Shown here: positions 47,322-55,704 of the stretch, in pieces
Numbering within the stretch: position 1 is the first letter of the stretch
Layout of the letters: every line of letters begins with the position of its first letter
Source of the DNA: Sulfurospirillum multivorans DSM 12446
Lineage (GTDB): Bacteria; Campylobacterota; Campylobacteria; Campylobacterales; Sulfurospirillaceae
DNA length: 64,000 nt
Direction of reading: 5' to 3'
Assembly (NCBI RefSeq): GCF_000568815.1
Contig: NZ_CP007201.1
Coordinates: forward strand, 3,047,654 to 3,111,653
Position numbers and translations under genes: made by a program
Notes under the pieces: generated by a model
Told to the model about the DNA's origin: nothing
The model's database searches: none
What the model saw: only the letters and a program-made list of their open reading frames with translations

Positions 47322-48086
47322 TTACGCGAGCCCTCGAAGCAGAATGACCATAACGACACCGCCAAAAAGATAGCCATCAAGTCTGTCTAACATGCCGCCG
47401 TGTCCTGGGAAAAGATTGCCACTGTCTTTTAAGCCTGCTTCGCGTTTGAGATAACTCTCGAAAAGATCGCCAAAAACCGAAGCAATGGATGTCACAAGGG
47501 CGATAATGGCAGAGAGCCACAAAGAAATAAAGAATGTGCCATACAGTGCGCCCACTACCGTACCGATGAGCACGCCGCCGATGACGCCTTCGAGTGTTTT
47601 ATTGGGAGAAGTCGGCGAAAACGATGTTTTACCGATGCTTTTGCCTACAAAATAAGCGCCTGTATCGGTGAGTGCGACAACGATAACCAACCATACCAAA
47701 ACAGACATACCAAAGTCGTGGTAGAGTGCGTAGAGAAACAGCATTGAAACGGAAGGGTATAAAAATGGGGCGAGAAGCCTATAATCAACCTTTTTCGTGT
47801 ACGCCATAACCGCTAAAAAGCCAATGATAGCGAGGTAAATAAGATCATCAGGATTGGGGTAGATAAACGCCGCGAGCCATAGAAGCACGGCATACACATA
47901 CAGTTTGTTGTCTTTGACGTCAAAGAGGTTCATCGCCTCGTAAAAGGCAAACAGATACATGACGCCTAAAATAAGCCATGTTAAAAGTGCGTTGTTTAAA
48001 AATGCAACCAATGAGGCAAATGCCGCCATCACTAAGCCCGTGAAAACGCGCTGTTTATTGGATTCGTAGAGTGTTTTCAAGTTCAT
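47322..48086 (-). CDS. cdsA: Phosphatidate cytidylyltransferase
   Basis: This integral membrane enzyme makes CDP-diacylglycerol from phosphatidic acid and CTP. It has 254 residues, about eight membrane segments and the C-terminal CdsA signature: SVFGDLFESYLKREAGLKDSG and FPGHGGMLDRLDGYLF, with DTGAYFVGKSIGK further upstream. It is immediately followed by dxr. Confidence 0.96.
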   Translation of the reverse strand: MNLKTLYESNKQRVFTGLVMAAFASLVAFLNNALLTWLILGVMYLFAFYEAMNLFDVKDNKLYVYAVLLWLAAFIYPNPDDLIYLAIIGFLAVMAYTKKVDYRLLAPFLYPSVSMLFLYALYHDFGMSVLVWLVIVVALTDTGAYFVGKSIGKTSFSPTSPNKTLEGVIGGVLIGTVVGALYGTFFISLWLSAIIALVTSIASVFGDLFESYLKREAGLKDSGNLFPGHGGMLDRLDGYLFGGVVMVILLRGLA

Positions 48087-48143
48087 AAAGACTCTTTTAA
48101 TGGTGGTGTGTTAAGCAGCAATCATAGCAAAGTCAAGGTGAGG

Positions 48144-48479
48144 CTAAGCTTTAATGTCCAAATGACCGTTCTGTACCGCAGGCACTTCCTCTTCTTTGGT
48201 CTCTTGATGCTCAGCAAGCTCCTCTTTTTGCTTCATTTGCTCTTCCGTTGCGCCATTTTCTTCATCACGTCTTTGGTGTTCATGTTCATGTTCAGGGTCA
48301 ATTTTATAGGTCTCTTCCGCAGGTCTAACCTCTTCAACGACCTCTTCTTTTTCGTTTTGCAAGGCAGAAGCTATGGCACTTTGCATTTGAACACTGTTTT
48401 GGTAGTCCATCTGTTTTCCCGCTTGCACGGTTATCATTTGGTTGGCATAAATCACATTTCCAATTGGTCCTACAGGCAT
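48144..48479 (-). CDS. Conserved small acidic protein, function unknown
   Basis: This 111-residue protein starts at ATG 48479 behind a perfect AGGAGG; an in-frame ATG at 48503 would put that site inside the gene. The N-terminus VGPIGNVIYANQMITVQA is hydrophobic-uncharged; the rest is Glu- and Lys-rich and probably helical (EEQMKQKEELAEHQ), with a run of HEHEHQ. A coiled-coil protein in the same position next to cdsA occurs in Campylobacter (Cj1348). No known domain. Confidence 0.75.
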   Translation of the reverse strand: MPVGPIGNVIYANQMITVQAGKQMDYQNSVQMQSAIASALQNEKEEVVEEVRPAEETYKIDPEHEHEHQRRDEENGATEEQMKQKEELAEHQETKEEEVPAVQNGHLDIKA

Positions 48480-48514
48480 AATACACTCCTCCTTTTTGGG
48501 CAAGTTGGGAAGGC

Positions 48515-48535
48515 TAAAAAAAGAGCTTTAGCTCT
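48515..48535 (-). terminator. Terminator candidate downstream of the NFACT gene
   Basis: On the minus strand AGAGCTAAAGCTCT (48522-48535) folds into a short hairpin and is followed by seven T. It separates the NFACT gene from the small acidic protein gene. Confidence 0.55.
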
Positions 48536-48551
48536 ACTCCTTATCTATTTT

Positions 48552-48623
48552 GATACGCTTCTTAGGCAAAGCCTAAGAACCTACGCTGCGTTATGCACTG
48601 AAGCTTGGCTCTACGAGCCAGAA
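48552..48623. repeat. Intergenic repeat family 2, copy 1
   Basis: The copy begins ATACGCTTCTTAGGC and contains the hairpins TTCTTAGGC/GCCTAAGAA (loop AAA) and GGCTC/GAGCC (loop TA with flanking). It matches the copy at 50005 over about 72 bases in block order. A further small hairpin CTTAAC/GTTAAG follows at about 48630-48646. Confidence 0.75.
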
Positions 48624-48649
48624 AACTTCTTAACGAAAAAGTTAAGCGT

Positions 48650-49984
48650 TTATTCCTTGTAAATTTTCAGCGTTTGATACTCTTCATAAGCAACATTCGC
48701 TCCATCAAAAGGTTTGACGTTTTTGCGTTTGGTATAATCGACCAAATAGCCACCTTTTTGAGTGAGGCTAAACTCAACGCACAGTTTTGCGGCAAATATC
48801 AAAACCGATTCTGGAACATTCTGTTTTTCGGTACAGATAATCACATGGGATGATGGCATATCTTTTACATGTAACCATATATCGTTCTTTTTCGCCTCTT
48901 GCAAGAGTGCAATGTTCCCTTTTTCATTTTTACCGAGCAAAATGCGATACCCCTCTAACAAAAAGGTCTCATAGAGATTGCTTTCATCGCCTTTTTGCTT
49001 TGATTTGCGCTGTTTTGGCACTAAAATCTGTATCTCTTCAGGATCACTCGCCGCGTTAATGACACCGACCATGCGCTCTAAAAAGAGTCGTTTCTCGTCT
49101 AAGTTCTCTTTTTGACGATGCACCGAGAGTGCTTTTTGACGCAATTTCTTTGACTTTTTAAACAGCAGATTCGCCGCCATTTGAGGCGTTTGCGCTTGGG
49201 GTAACACAATGGTAACAGCGTTGCCTTCAAAATCCTGTAATGTCACGCTCTCTTGATAACCTTTGATCATATTGGTATGCAAATGCGCCAAAACCAATGA
49301 TGCCTCTTTTTGCGCTTCATCACTTTTAAGCATCAACTCGGCTTCGTTTTCAAGCGCATCGATCGCTTGGGTGAGCTTCGTTATCTTTTTCTCCACCTGC
49401 GCGATTTTCTGTTTCTTGATCTCTTCGATCTTTACATGTAACCGTTTTTCGTAGGATAATTGAAGATACTCCTCAAGGGTTACGTTCAGGTCAAAAGGCT
49501 TCTCTTTAAGCTCTTTAGGCGGTAATTTTTCCAGTATTTCATTGACCTTGACACTGCGAAATGAAACACTCGCGTCAATATGCCGCATCGCCTCTAACAC
49601 CACTTCGTTTTCATCTAAAATGATCGCATTGGTATTGCGCCCCGTAAACTCTAACTGCAAGGTTGTGCGCATCGCCTTGTAACTCGAACTTGCCAACACG
49701 CCAATACGCCAAATACGATTCCCCTCTTCCACGTCCATCGACTCGATCTTCGCATTAGAAAATCGCTTAGCAAGCAAAACATCAAACGGTGCGGTATAAC
49801 GCTTCGCTTGTTTGAAATCTTCTTTAAAAAACATATACGAATCCCCACGCCCAAGGTCAACAAACAACGGCTCACCCGCTTCAAAAATAATGCGCAAAAC
49901 ACTGTCATCCACACGGTAAATCGATGAAATTTTATGGTATTGCTTTAAATAGTCATTAATACAAACAAGTTCTGCGTGTTTCAT
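48650..49984 (-). CDS. NFACT-family protein (RqcH/FbpA-like)
   Basis: This 444-residue protein resembles the NEMF/RqcH/FbpA family: an N-terminal NFACT-N domain (LKQYHKISSIYRVDDSVLR, LEFTGRNTNAII), a long central coiled coil (residues about 165-300) and the C-terminal NFACT-R domain (ETFLLEGYRILLGKNEKGN, DIWLHVKDMPSSHVII). Bacterial RqcH adds alanine tails to stalled nascent chains at the 50S subunit; some members bind fibronectin. The second ATG (49984) is chosen because AAAGAGA precedes it. The equivalent is Cj1349 beside cdsA-dxr. Confidence 0.88.
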   Translation of the reverse strand: MKHAELVCINDYLKQYHKISSIYRVDDSVLRIIFEAGEPLFVDLGRGDSYMFFKEDFKQAKRYTAPFDVLLAKRFSNAKIESMDVEEGNRIWRIGVLASSSYKAMRTTLQLEFTGRNTNAIILDENEVVLEAMRHIDASVSFRSVKVNEILEKLPPKELKEKPFDLNVTLEEYLQLSYEKRLHVKIEEIKKQKIAQVEKKITKLTQAIDALENEAELMLKSDEAQKEASLVLAHLHTNMIKGYQESVTLQDFEGNAVTIVLPQAQTPQMAANLLFKKSKKLRQKALSVHRQKENLDEKRLFLERMVGVINAASDPEEIQILVPKQRKSKQKGDESNLYETFLLEGYRILLGKNEKGNIALLQEAKKNDIWLHVKDMPSSHVIICTEKQNVPESVLIFAAKLCVEFSLTQKGGYLVDYTKRKNVKPFDGANVAYEEYQTLKIYKE

Positions 49985-50004
49985 ACATCTCTTTTTCATT
50001 TTTA

Positions 50005-50079
50005 ATACGCTTTATAGGCAAAGCCTAAAAAGCTACGTTAGCCACTATGGCGCTAAAGCTTGCCTCTTACGAGGCAGAA
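50005..50079. repeat. Intergenic repeat family 2, copy 2
   Basis: The copy contains TAGGC/GCCTA (loop AAA) and TGCCTC/GAGGCA (loop TTA or TTAC). It overlaps the 3' end of the glycerate kinase gene, so the last few codons (NSAS, stop) of that gene come from the repeat. Relative to copy 1 the second stem has one compensated base pair change. Confidence 0.75.
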
Positions 50080-51212
50080 TTTTTTATTAATTTTATAAGT
50101 CTAAATATCTCTTTCACACTCTGCTTGACAAGTTTTTCAGCTCTTGGTTTTTCCATCGCCTCTTCCAAACTCATCGGATAGCGCATAATGGAAAAAAGTG
50201 CGTCCACGCCTTCGTGCTCTTCCAATTCATCGGCAATGCCACCGCCTAAGGCGATGAGGGGCACGCCTGCTTTTTGAGCGCGTTTGGAGACGCCACTGAG
50301 CACTTTGCCCATTAAGGATTGCTGATCGATGCGCCCTTCTCCCGTGATAACGAGCGTTGCCTCTTTGAGGTGCGCAGCAAACCCGATTTGATCTAAAATA
50401 ATCTCAATGCCCGAACGAAGGGTCGCATCTAAAAAAGCTTGCATTCCGCCGCCCATTCCACCCGCCGCACCTGAGCCTGCGTTCATTGCCACATCTTTGC
50501 CCAGCGTGCTTTTAAGGACGTGCGTAAAATGCTTCATCCCCGCATCGAGGCGCTCGATCATGGCCGCGTCCGCGCCTTTTTGAGCCGCATAAATGTGCGC
50601 TGAACCACTGGGTCCAAACATGACGTTATCTACATCGCACGCGACGGTAAATTCACATGTTTTAAGCTCTAGTAACACACGGCTTTCATCCACATGATGC
50701 ACGCTCTCCAAAATCGCTCCACCAAGACCTAATTCATTGCCCGCTTCATCCAAAAAACGATACCCAAGCGCTTGAAGCATGCCAAGTGCCGCGTCATTGG
50801 TCGCACTGCCACCGATGCCGACGATAAATTTCCGACACCCTTTTGCAATGGCATCTTTCACCATCTCTCCCACACCAAAGGTTGTGGTCAAAAGCGGATT
50901 GCGTTTTTCTTTGGGAACGAGCGGAAGCCCCCCTGCTTGCGCCATTTCAATGACGGCGGTTATGCCATCCTCTAAAATACCATACTGCGCGCTGATCGGA
51001 TTCATCAACGGGTCATGGACTTTACATGTAACGATTTCTCCACGTACATTTTGCATGATCGCCGCTAACATTCCCTCTCCACCATCGGCGATATAACACG
51101 CAGTGACGCTTGCCTCTTGGTAAACCTCTTTAATGCCCTCTTCTATCCACGATGAGAGTTCCTGCGAACTCGCACACCCTTTAAATGAATCAATTGCTAA
51201 AACGACGTTCAT
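50067..51212 (-). CDS. Glycerate kinase (type 1)
   Basis: This 381-residue protein of the GarK/GlxK family phosphorylates D-glycerate (to 2-phosphoglycerate for this group). It has IDSFKGCASSQE, DGGEGM, the FIVGIGGSATND loop, GSGAAGGMGGG and ITGEGRIDQQS. The C-terminus runs into repeat family 2. It overlaps the ogt gene upstream by ATGA. Symbol left open because GarK and GlxK cannot be told apart here. Confidence 0.92.
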   Translation of the reverse strand: MNVVLAIDSFKGCASSQELSSWIEEGIKEVYQEASVTACYIADGGEGMLAAIMQNVRGEIVTCKVHDPLMNPISAQYGILEDGITAVIEMAQAGGLPLVPKEKRNPLLTTTFGVGEMVKDAIAKGCRKFIVGIGGSATNDAALGMLQALGYRFLDEAGNELGLGGAILESVHHVDESRVLLELKTCEFTVACDVDNVMFGPSGSAHIYAAQKGADAAMIERLDAGMKHFTHVLKSTLGKDVAMNAGSGAAGGMGGGMQAFLDATLRSGIEIILDQIGFAAHLKEATLVITGEGRIDQQSLMGKVLSGVSKRAQKAGVPLIALGGGIADELEEHEGVDALFSIMRYPMSLEEAMEKPRAEKLVKQSVKEIFRLIKLIKNSAS

Positions 51213-51664
51213 CGATATTTCTGCTCCAATGCTAATAAATACTCTTTACGCCACAATCCTCCGCTGTACCCGCCGATCCCGCCATTTTTGGCAATGACGC
51301 GGTGGCATGGGATGATAATAGCGATCTTATTTTTACCATTCGCATTCGCAACGGCGCGCGTGGCTTTGGGGTGTTTTAGAAGCTCTGCTTCTTGGCTGTA
51401 CGAGATGGTTTCGCCGTAGGGAATGCTTTGAAGCACATTCCACACACCTTGCTGAAAAAAGGTGCCCTTGGGGTGTAAGGTCACGCTAAAGGTTTTGAGT
51501 TTTCCCGAAAAATAGGCTTCTAGCTCTTTTTTGAGTAGTTCAATATGTTGATTTGAATCTTTAAGAATTTCGCCATTATCATCAAAATCCAAAGCGCAAA
51601 TGCCACGCTCATCCGCTGAGATCAGTAACGTTCCTACAGGAGAAGAAAAGGTGCAGTGTACCAT
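51209..51664 (-). CDS. ogt: Methylated-DNA-protein-cysteine methyltransferase
   Basis: This suicide DNA-repair enzyme takes the methyl group from O6-methylguanine. The 151-residue protein has the active-site IIPCHRVIAKNGGIGGYSGG (Cys in PCHRV) and the recognition helix region SYSQEAELLKHPKATRAV. No Ada-type N-terminal domain is present, so it is the Ogt type. It is one base after the GNAT gene and overlaps glycerate kinase by ATGA. Confidence 0.95.
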   Translation of the reverse strand: MVHCTFSSPVGTLLISADERGICALDFDDNGEILKDSNQHIELLKKELEAYFSGKLKTFSVTLHPKGTFFQQGVWNVLQSIPYGETISYSQEAELLKHPKATRAVANANGKNKIAIIIPCHRVIAKNGGIGGYSGGLWRKEYLLALEQKYR

Positions 51665-51665
51665 G

Positions 51666-52118
51666 CTAATTCCTTAGTTTTTTAGACATACAAACGCTGT
51701 TTTCCATCCCCACATAAGGTCCATAATTGGGAATGACCGCATACCCCATTTTGGCATAAAGCGCAATCGCTTCGGGTTGAGCTTTACCTGTCTCCAAGCG
51801 CGCTTCGCTAAAGCCAAGCTCCGCTGCCCACGCCTCTAATATTCCTAAAATCTGTGACGAAAACCCACGTCTTCGATACGTTGGACTTACAAACATGCGT
51901 TTGATCTCCACTGTTTTGGCATCGATCTTTTTAAAACATCCGCACGCCACAGGTAGGTCATCTTCATACCCGACCAATGCGGTTTCGATAGGATCGATCA
52001 CATTGTGTTGATCGTACAGTGCTTGCACTTTGCCATAGCGCGCACCCAGTTCGGTGTCCAAAGCGTGCGTTAGGGCACAAAAATCTTCATGTGTGTTGGA
52101 TAGTTTACATGTAACCAT
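51666..52118 (-). CDS. GNAT N-acetyltransferase
   Basis: This 150-residue acetyltransferase has EIKRMFVSPTYRRRGFSSQIL for acetyl-CoA binding near residue 80 and ALYAKMGYAVIPNYGPY in the last motif. The start is ATG 52118 with GAGG upstream; the longer frame to 52229 has no family match. A TTACATGTAA copy sits at the fourth codon and encodes VTCKL. The substrate is unknown. Confidence 0.82.
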   Translation of the reverse strand: MVTCKLSNTHEDFCALTHALDTELGARYGKVQALYDQHNVIDPIETALVGYEDDLPVACGCFKKIDAKTVEIKRMFVSPTYRRRGFSSQILGILEAWAAELGFSEARLETGKAQPEAIALYAKMGYAVIPNYGPYVGMENSVCMSKKLRN

Positions 52119-52222
52119 TAAAAACCTCGGATGATTTCTTATTATTATACCTTCATTTGCACAGATTTTGATCACCCAAATGGGTGCAAAGCGTGGTAAG
52201 ATTTTCATCAAGGAGCAGGCAC

Positions 52223-52624
52223 ATGACACACCTCTTTACGTATGGATCATTGATGTTTGAAGACGTCTGGAACAGGCTGGTTAAAGGCAATTATCTCTCG
52301 CAAAAAGCGACCTTAAGCGGTTATGCCAGACGTTCTGTCAAAGATGATGTTTACCCTGTCATCTTCCAAGCCGATGAGCTTGTCGAAGGGGTCGTTTATT
52401 ATGATATAAGCGAGGAAGATAGGATCATTCTTGATATTTTTGAAGGCGAATATTACGAGCGTAAAGAGGTGGAGCTTCTGGTTAAAAATGAGCTGATTCG
52501 TGCGTGCGTGTATGTTCTAAAAGAGGAACACTTTGATATTATCGACCCCAAACCGTGGGGTGAAGCCCTCTTCGCGACCGAGGGCATCAAACGTTTTTTA
52601 GCCAACTACAAAGGGTTTGCTTAG
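52223..52624 (+). CDS. Gamma-glutamylcyclotransferase-like (AIG2) protein
   Basis: This 133-residue protein begins THLFTYGSLMFEDVW (the YGSL motif of the GGCT/AIG2-like fold) and has VYYDISEEDRIILDIFEGEYYER with the expected catalytic glutamate. Members cleave gamma-glutamyl-amines or degrade glutathione-like dipeptides. ATG 52223 is chosen because AGGAG lies 7 bases before it. It is convergent with the ankyrin gene, with a CTCAG/CTGAG hairpin (52634-52659) over the gap. Confidence 0.82.
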   Translation: MTHLFTYGSLMFEDVWNRLVKGNYLSQKATLSGYARRSVKDDVYPVIFQADELVEGVVYYDISEEDRIILDIFEGEYYERKEVELLVKNELIRACVYVLKEEHFDIIDPKPWGEALFATEGIKRFLANYKGFA

Positions 52625-52638
52625 TCTTTAGGTCTCAG

Positions 52639-53172
52639 TTAGGCGCTACGCGCGCTGAGAATATGTCTAGGTTTTCCCGTAAAAAGCATCTTTAGAGACA
52701 ACACGACACGGGCAACAAGACGCAGTGAAATCCCTAAAATCGTTTCATCGCGCCCTTTTTCCCCAACACTTTGCAGATACTCCACAACCGCAACACGCCC
52801 AAAGAGTGCTGCAAACATGATGGGCGTTCGTCCGCCACCATTGTCGGCATGCACCTTCGCACCTGCTTCCACCAAGACTTTGCAAATCTCCAGATAGCCC
52901 TTAAATGAAGCTCCCCCTAGAGGTGTTTGGTCTCGATCGTTGCGCTGATCGACACACGCACCATACGCAATAAGCGCTCTTACTGTCTCAAGTTCGCCAT
53001 TATACGAAGCAAGCATCAAGAGCGTATTACCTTTGGCATCCGATAAGTTTACATGTAAACCACTTTCTAGCATGGAAGCTAAAATATCACTCTGCCCTTT
53101 GCGTGCAAAATCAAGCGCCATTTCCTGAAGCTCGACGTAGCGAGCCTCCTCTTCTTGGGAAATTGGTTGCAT
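52639..53172 (-). CDS. Ankyrin-repeat protein, catalase-associated
   Basis: This 177-residue protein has about four ankyrin repeats (VNLSDAKGNTLLMLASYNG, VDQRNDRDQTPLGGASFKG, VHADNGGGRTPIMFAALFG) and no signal peptide. It directly follows katA in the same direction. In Campylobacter jejuni the equivalent neighbour of katA (Cj1386) is needed for full catalase activity through heme delivery, so the same role is inferred. The last 30 residues form a basic hydrophobic tail. Confidence 0.85.
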   Translation of the reverse strand: MQPISQEEEARYVELQEMALDFARKGQSDILASMLESGLHVNLSDAKGNTLLMLASYNGELETVRALIAYGACVDQRNDRDQTPLGGASFKGYLEICKVLVEAGAKVHADNGGGRTPIMFAALFGRVAVVEYLQSVGEKGRDETILGISLRLVARVVLSLKMLFTGKPRHILSARSA

Positions 53173-53173
53173 T

Positions 53174-54610
53174 TTAGATGCCTAAAGCGTGACGCACACC
53201 TGCGCCATACGCGGGATCAGCTTGGTCAAACAAGGCAATCTGACGATCCACAATCTCTCGTGGCACGCCATCCATGGCTCTTGCGATGTTGCCAAAAAGT
53301 TGTGCTTTTTGATCTTCATTCATCAGTCTAAACAGCGCTCCTGGCTGTGAAAAATCATCGTTTCCAATGCGGTGATCGTACCTATCGCCATCCCCATTGA
53401 CAGGAAATGCGGGTTCCAAATAAGCTTTATCTTCTTTGGGGCCTCCAAAGCTGTTTGGTTCATAAAAAGCATCACCAAAATCTGGCACATCAAAACGCAT
53501 GGACCCATCGGCATTGTAAGTATTGACCTCTGCTTTTGGTCGGTTGATCGGAAGCATCTCATAGTGCGTTCCCACACGATAACGGTGTGCGTCGGCATAC
53601 GAAAAGACTCTGGCTGCGAGCATTTTATCAGGCGAAAAGCCGATGCCTGGTACCACATTGGATGGGCTGAATGAGGATTGTTCTACCTCAGCAAAGTAAT
53701 TTTGTGGATTGCGATTCAGCTCCATCACACCCACATCAATCAATGGATAATCCCCATGTGGCCATACTTTAGTGAGATCAAAGGGATTGAAAGCACACAC
53801 TTCTGCTTGCTCTTTGGTCATGATCTGAATTTTAAATTTCCACCGTGGAAACTCTTGGCGCTCAATGGCTTCATACAGATCTTCTTGAGAACTTTCACGT
53901 GATTTTGCCACAACGGCTTCTGCTTCTGCGTCGGTGTAGTTCTCAATTTCTTGCTCGGTTTTGAAATGAAACTTCACCCAAAAACGCTCATTTTGGGCAT
54001 TGATAAGGCTAAACGTATGCGAACCAAATCCATCAATGTTCCGATACCCTTTTGGAAGCCCTCGATCGGACATCAAAATCGTCACTTGGTGCAGACTCTC
54101 AGGCGAAAGTGACCAAAAATCCCATTTAGCGGTATTGCTTCTAAGATTGGTCTTTGGGTGACGTTTTTGGGTGTGAATAAAATCGGGAAACTTTTGAGGA
54201 TCACGAACGAAAAAGACTGGCGTGTTATTGCCCACCAAGTCCCAATTTCCCTCTTCAGTGTAAAACTTCATCGCAAAGCCTCGCACATCACGCTCGGCAT
54301 CTGCCCCACCTCGCTCTGCAGCGACGATCGAAAAACGTAAAAAAAGATCGGTCACTGTTCCTTTTTGAAGCACTTTTGCTTTTGTGTAGCGCGAAATATC
54401 CTCCGTAATCGTGAGCGTTCCAAACGCGGCAGAGCCTTTCGCATGCACCGTTCGTTCAGGAATGCGCTCACGATTTTGATGCGCAAGTTTTTCAATCAGT
54501 TGATAATCATGAAGTAAGAGCGGTCCACGCGAACCTGCGCTTAAAGAATTTTGGTTATCCGCGATTGGATTTCCACCTGTGGTTGTCATTGTTTTTGAGT
54601 GTTGTGTCAT
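53174..54610 (-). CDS. katA: Catalase (heme, small-subunit clade 3)
   Basis: This enzyme breaks hydrogen peroxide into water and oxygen. The 478-residue protein has the catalytic histidine in [16 protein letters not shown] (residues about 47-62), the distal asparagine in [10 protein letters not shown], and the heme-ligand tyrosine in [14 protein letters not shown]. There is no signal peptide, so it is cytoplasmic. Its promoter carries a box almost identical to the one before the ahpC-type gene. No TTACATGTAA copy lies in it. Confidence 0.97.
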   Translation of the reverse strand: MTQHSKTMTTTGGNPIADNQNSLSAGSRGPLLLHDYQLIEKLAHQNRERIPERTVHAKGSAAFGTLTITEDISRYTKAKVLQKGTVTDLFLRFSIVAAERGGADAERDVRGFAMKFYTEEGNWDLVGNNTPVFFVRDPQKFPDFIHTQKRHPKTNLRSNTAKWDFWSLSPESLHQVTILMSDRGLPKGYRNIDGFGSHTFSLINAQNERFWVKFHFKTEQEIENYTDAEAEAVVAKSRESSQEDLYEAIERQEFPRWKFKIQIMTKEQAEVCAFNPFDLTKVWPHGDYPLIDVGVMELNRNPQNYFAEVEQSSFSPSNVVPGIGFSPDKMLAARVFSYADAHRYRVGTHYEMLPINRPKAEVNTYNADGSMRFDVPDFGDAFYEPNSFGGPKEDKAYLEPAFPVNGDGDRYDHRIGNDDFSQPGALFRLMNEDQKAQLFGNIARAMDGVPREIVDRQIALFDQADPAYGAGVRHALGI

Positions 54611-54661
54611 TATTTTTTCCTTTTTTTGATAGCCATAACGTTCAATTTTAAGGCTAATATA

Positions 54662-54710
54662 ACCATATCACTTTGATAATTATTTGTCAATAGGAATTTT
54701 TATTATTTAA
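54662..54710 (-). promoter_or_regulatory. katA promoter with shared peroxide-regulon box
   Basis: On the minus strand TTGACA (54685-54690) and TATGGT (54662-54667) are spaced by 17 bases. The 35-base block 54676-54710 around and upstream of the -35 is the same, apart from 2 bases, as the block at 55605-55639 before the ahpC-type gene. PerR control of katA and ahpC is known in C. jejuni; the regulator here is not shown. Confidence 0.65.
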
Positions 54711-54801
54711 GAACTAGTTTGCATTACTGTCATTATTTAGATTATGAATGATTTTATTTTGATAATTGTATTTAATGAAGGACTTAAAAAAGAGGAAAGG
54801 C

Positions 54802-54826
54802 AAAGACCCTCAATTAAAGGGTCTTT
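54802..54826 (-). terminator. Terminator candidate after the peroxiredoxin gene
   Basis: AAAGACCCT and AGGGTCTTT pair around a 7-base loop. On the minus strand the hairpin is followed by GCCTTTCC and then a T-rich stretch. It sits 21 bases past the stop, next to a TTACATGTAA copy at 54832. Confidence 0.6.
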
Positions 54827-54847
54827 AGCGTTTACATGTAACGTCGT

Positions 54848-55552
54848 TTAAGAAAGAATCTCTTCGATGGTAATATAATCACCCACGCGACCTGTCATCT
54901 TCTCAACGTCAGTATTAACAGGCAATGTTTTTTTGCCTGGTCTCCAACCTGCAGGGCATACTTCGCCTGTTTTGCTGGCATGTTGCCATGCTCTGACTTG
55001 GCGTAAAAATTCGTTCACGTTTCGTCCAACCATCGGCGCTTGAACCTCTTGTGCGACACACACACCTTCGGGATTGATCAGAAAACGTCCACGAAGGGCA
55101 ATGCCTTCATCTTCGATCATCACGCCAAAAGCACGACTTACGGTACCCGTTGGATCGGCACCGATAGTTAGTTTTAAACCTGCTAAAATAGGCTCAGTCT
55201 CAACGAAACGTTTGTGTGAAAATTTTGTATCAGTTGAAACCGCTAAGATCTCAACACCTAGCTCTTGAAACTCATCGTATTTTGCATTCATTGCCGCAAT
55301 TTCTGTTGGGCAGACAAAGGTAAAATCGGCTGGATAAAAGCAGACCACATGCCATTTTCCTTCGTAATCTTCACTTTTAACCGTGGTATAGTGACCTGTT
55401 TTGGCGTCGTATGCATCCATTTTAAATATTGGGGCTTTTTGTAGAACTAAAGATGAACTCATTGTTTTTTTCTCCTGTATTTTCATTTCTGAATTGTTTT
55501 CTTCGACGGTATTAGAAGCTTTCGCTTCAACATTAGTGGTATCACATGCCAT
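54848..55552 (-). CDS. AhpC/TSA-type 2-Cys peroxiredoxin
   Basis: This thiol peroxidase reduces hydrogen and organic peroxides. The core has the peroxidatic cysteine in FYPADFTFVCPTE, the conserved RGRFLINPEG and the resolving cysteine in GEVCPAGWRPG. Two starts are possible: ATG 55552 (AAGGA before it, 234 residues with an acidic, Ser/Thr-rich extension of about 30 residues) and ATG 55462 (AGGAG 8 bases before it, giving the normal family length of about 204). I report the longer frame because the promoter precedes it, but the shorter is equally well supported. Confidence 0.9.
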   Translation of the reverse strand: MACDTTNVEAKASNTVEENNSEMKIQEKKTMSSSLVLQKAPIFKMDAYDAKTGHYTTVKSEDYEGKWHVVCFYPADFTFVCPTEIAAMNAKYDEFQELGVEILAVSTDTKFSHKRFVETEPILAGLKLTIGADPTGTVSRAFGVMIEDEGIALRGRFLINPEGVCVAQEVQAPMVGRNVNEFLRQVRAWQHASKTGEVCPAGWRPGKKTLPVNTDVEKMTGRVGDYITIEEILS

Positions 55553-55590
55553 TTGTTTTCCTTATGATTTAGATTTTGTTTTGTGATGAA

Positions 55591-55639
55591 ATTCTAACAT
55601 ATCAATAATTATTTGTCAATAGTAATTTTTATCATTTAA
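55591..55639 (-). promoter_or_regulatory. Peroxiredoxin-gene promoter with shared peroxide-regulon box
   Basis: On the minus strand TTGACA (55614-55619) and TAGAAT (55591-55596) are spaced by 17 bases. The block 55605-55639 is nearly identical to that in front of katA. Confidence 0.7.
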
Positions 55640-55704
55640 TGAATAGATTCTTATTTATTGCTCTTTTTTTTGTACAATAATCTATTTACATGTAAAGGTT
55701 CGGG

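Noticed and set aside
48108-48662. A 184-codon plus-strand frame with hydrophobic stretches that looks like a membrane protein
   Set aside because: It is antisense to the Glu/Lys-rich small protein gene; reverse-complemented Glu and Lys codons give Phe and Leu. No ribosome site, and it crosses a terminator and repeat.
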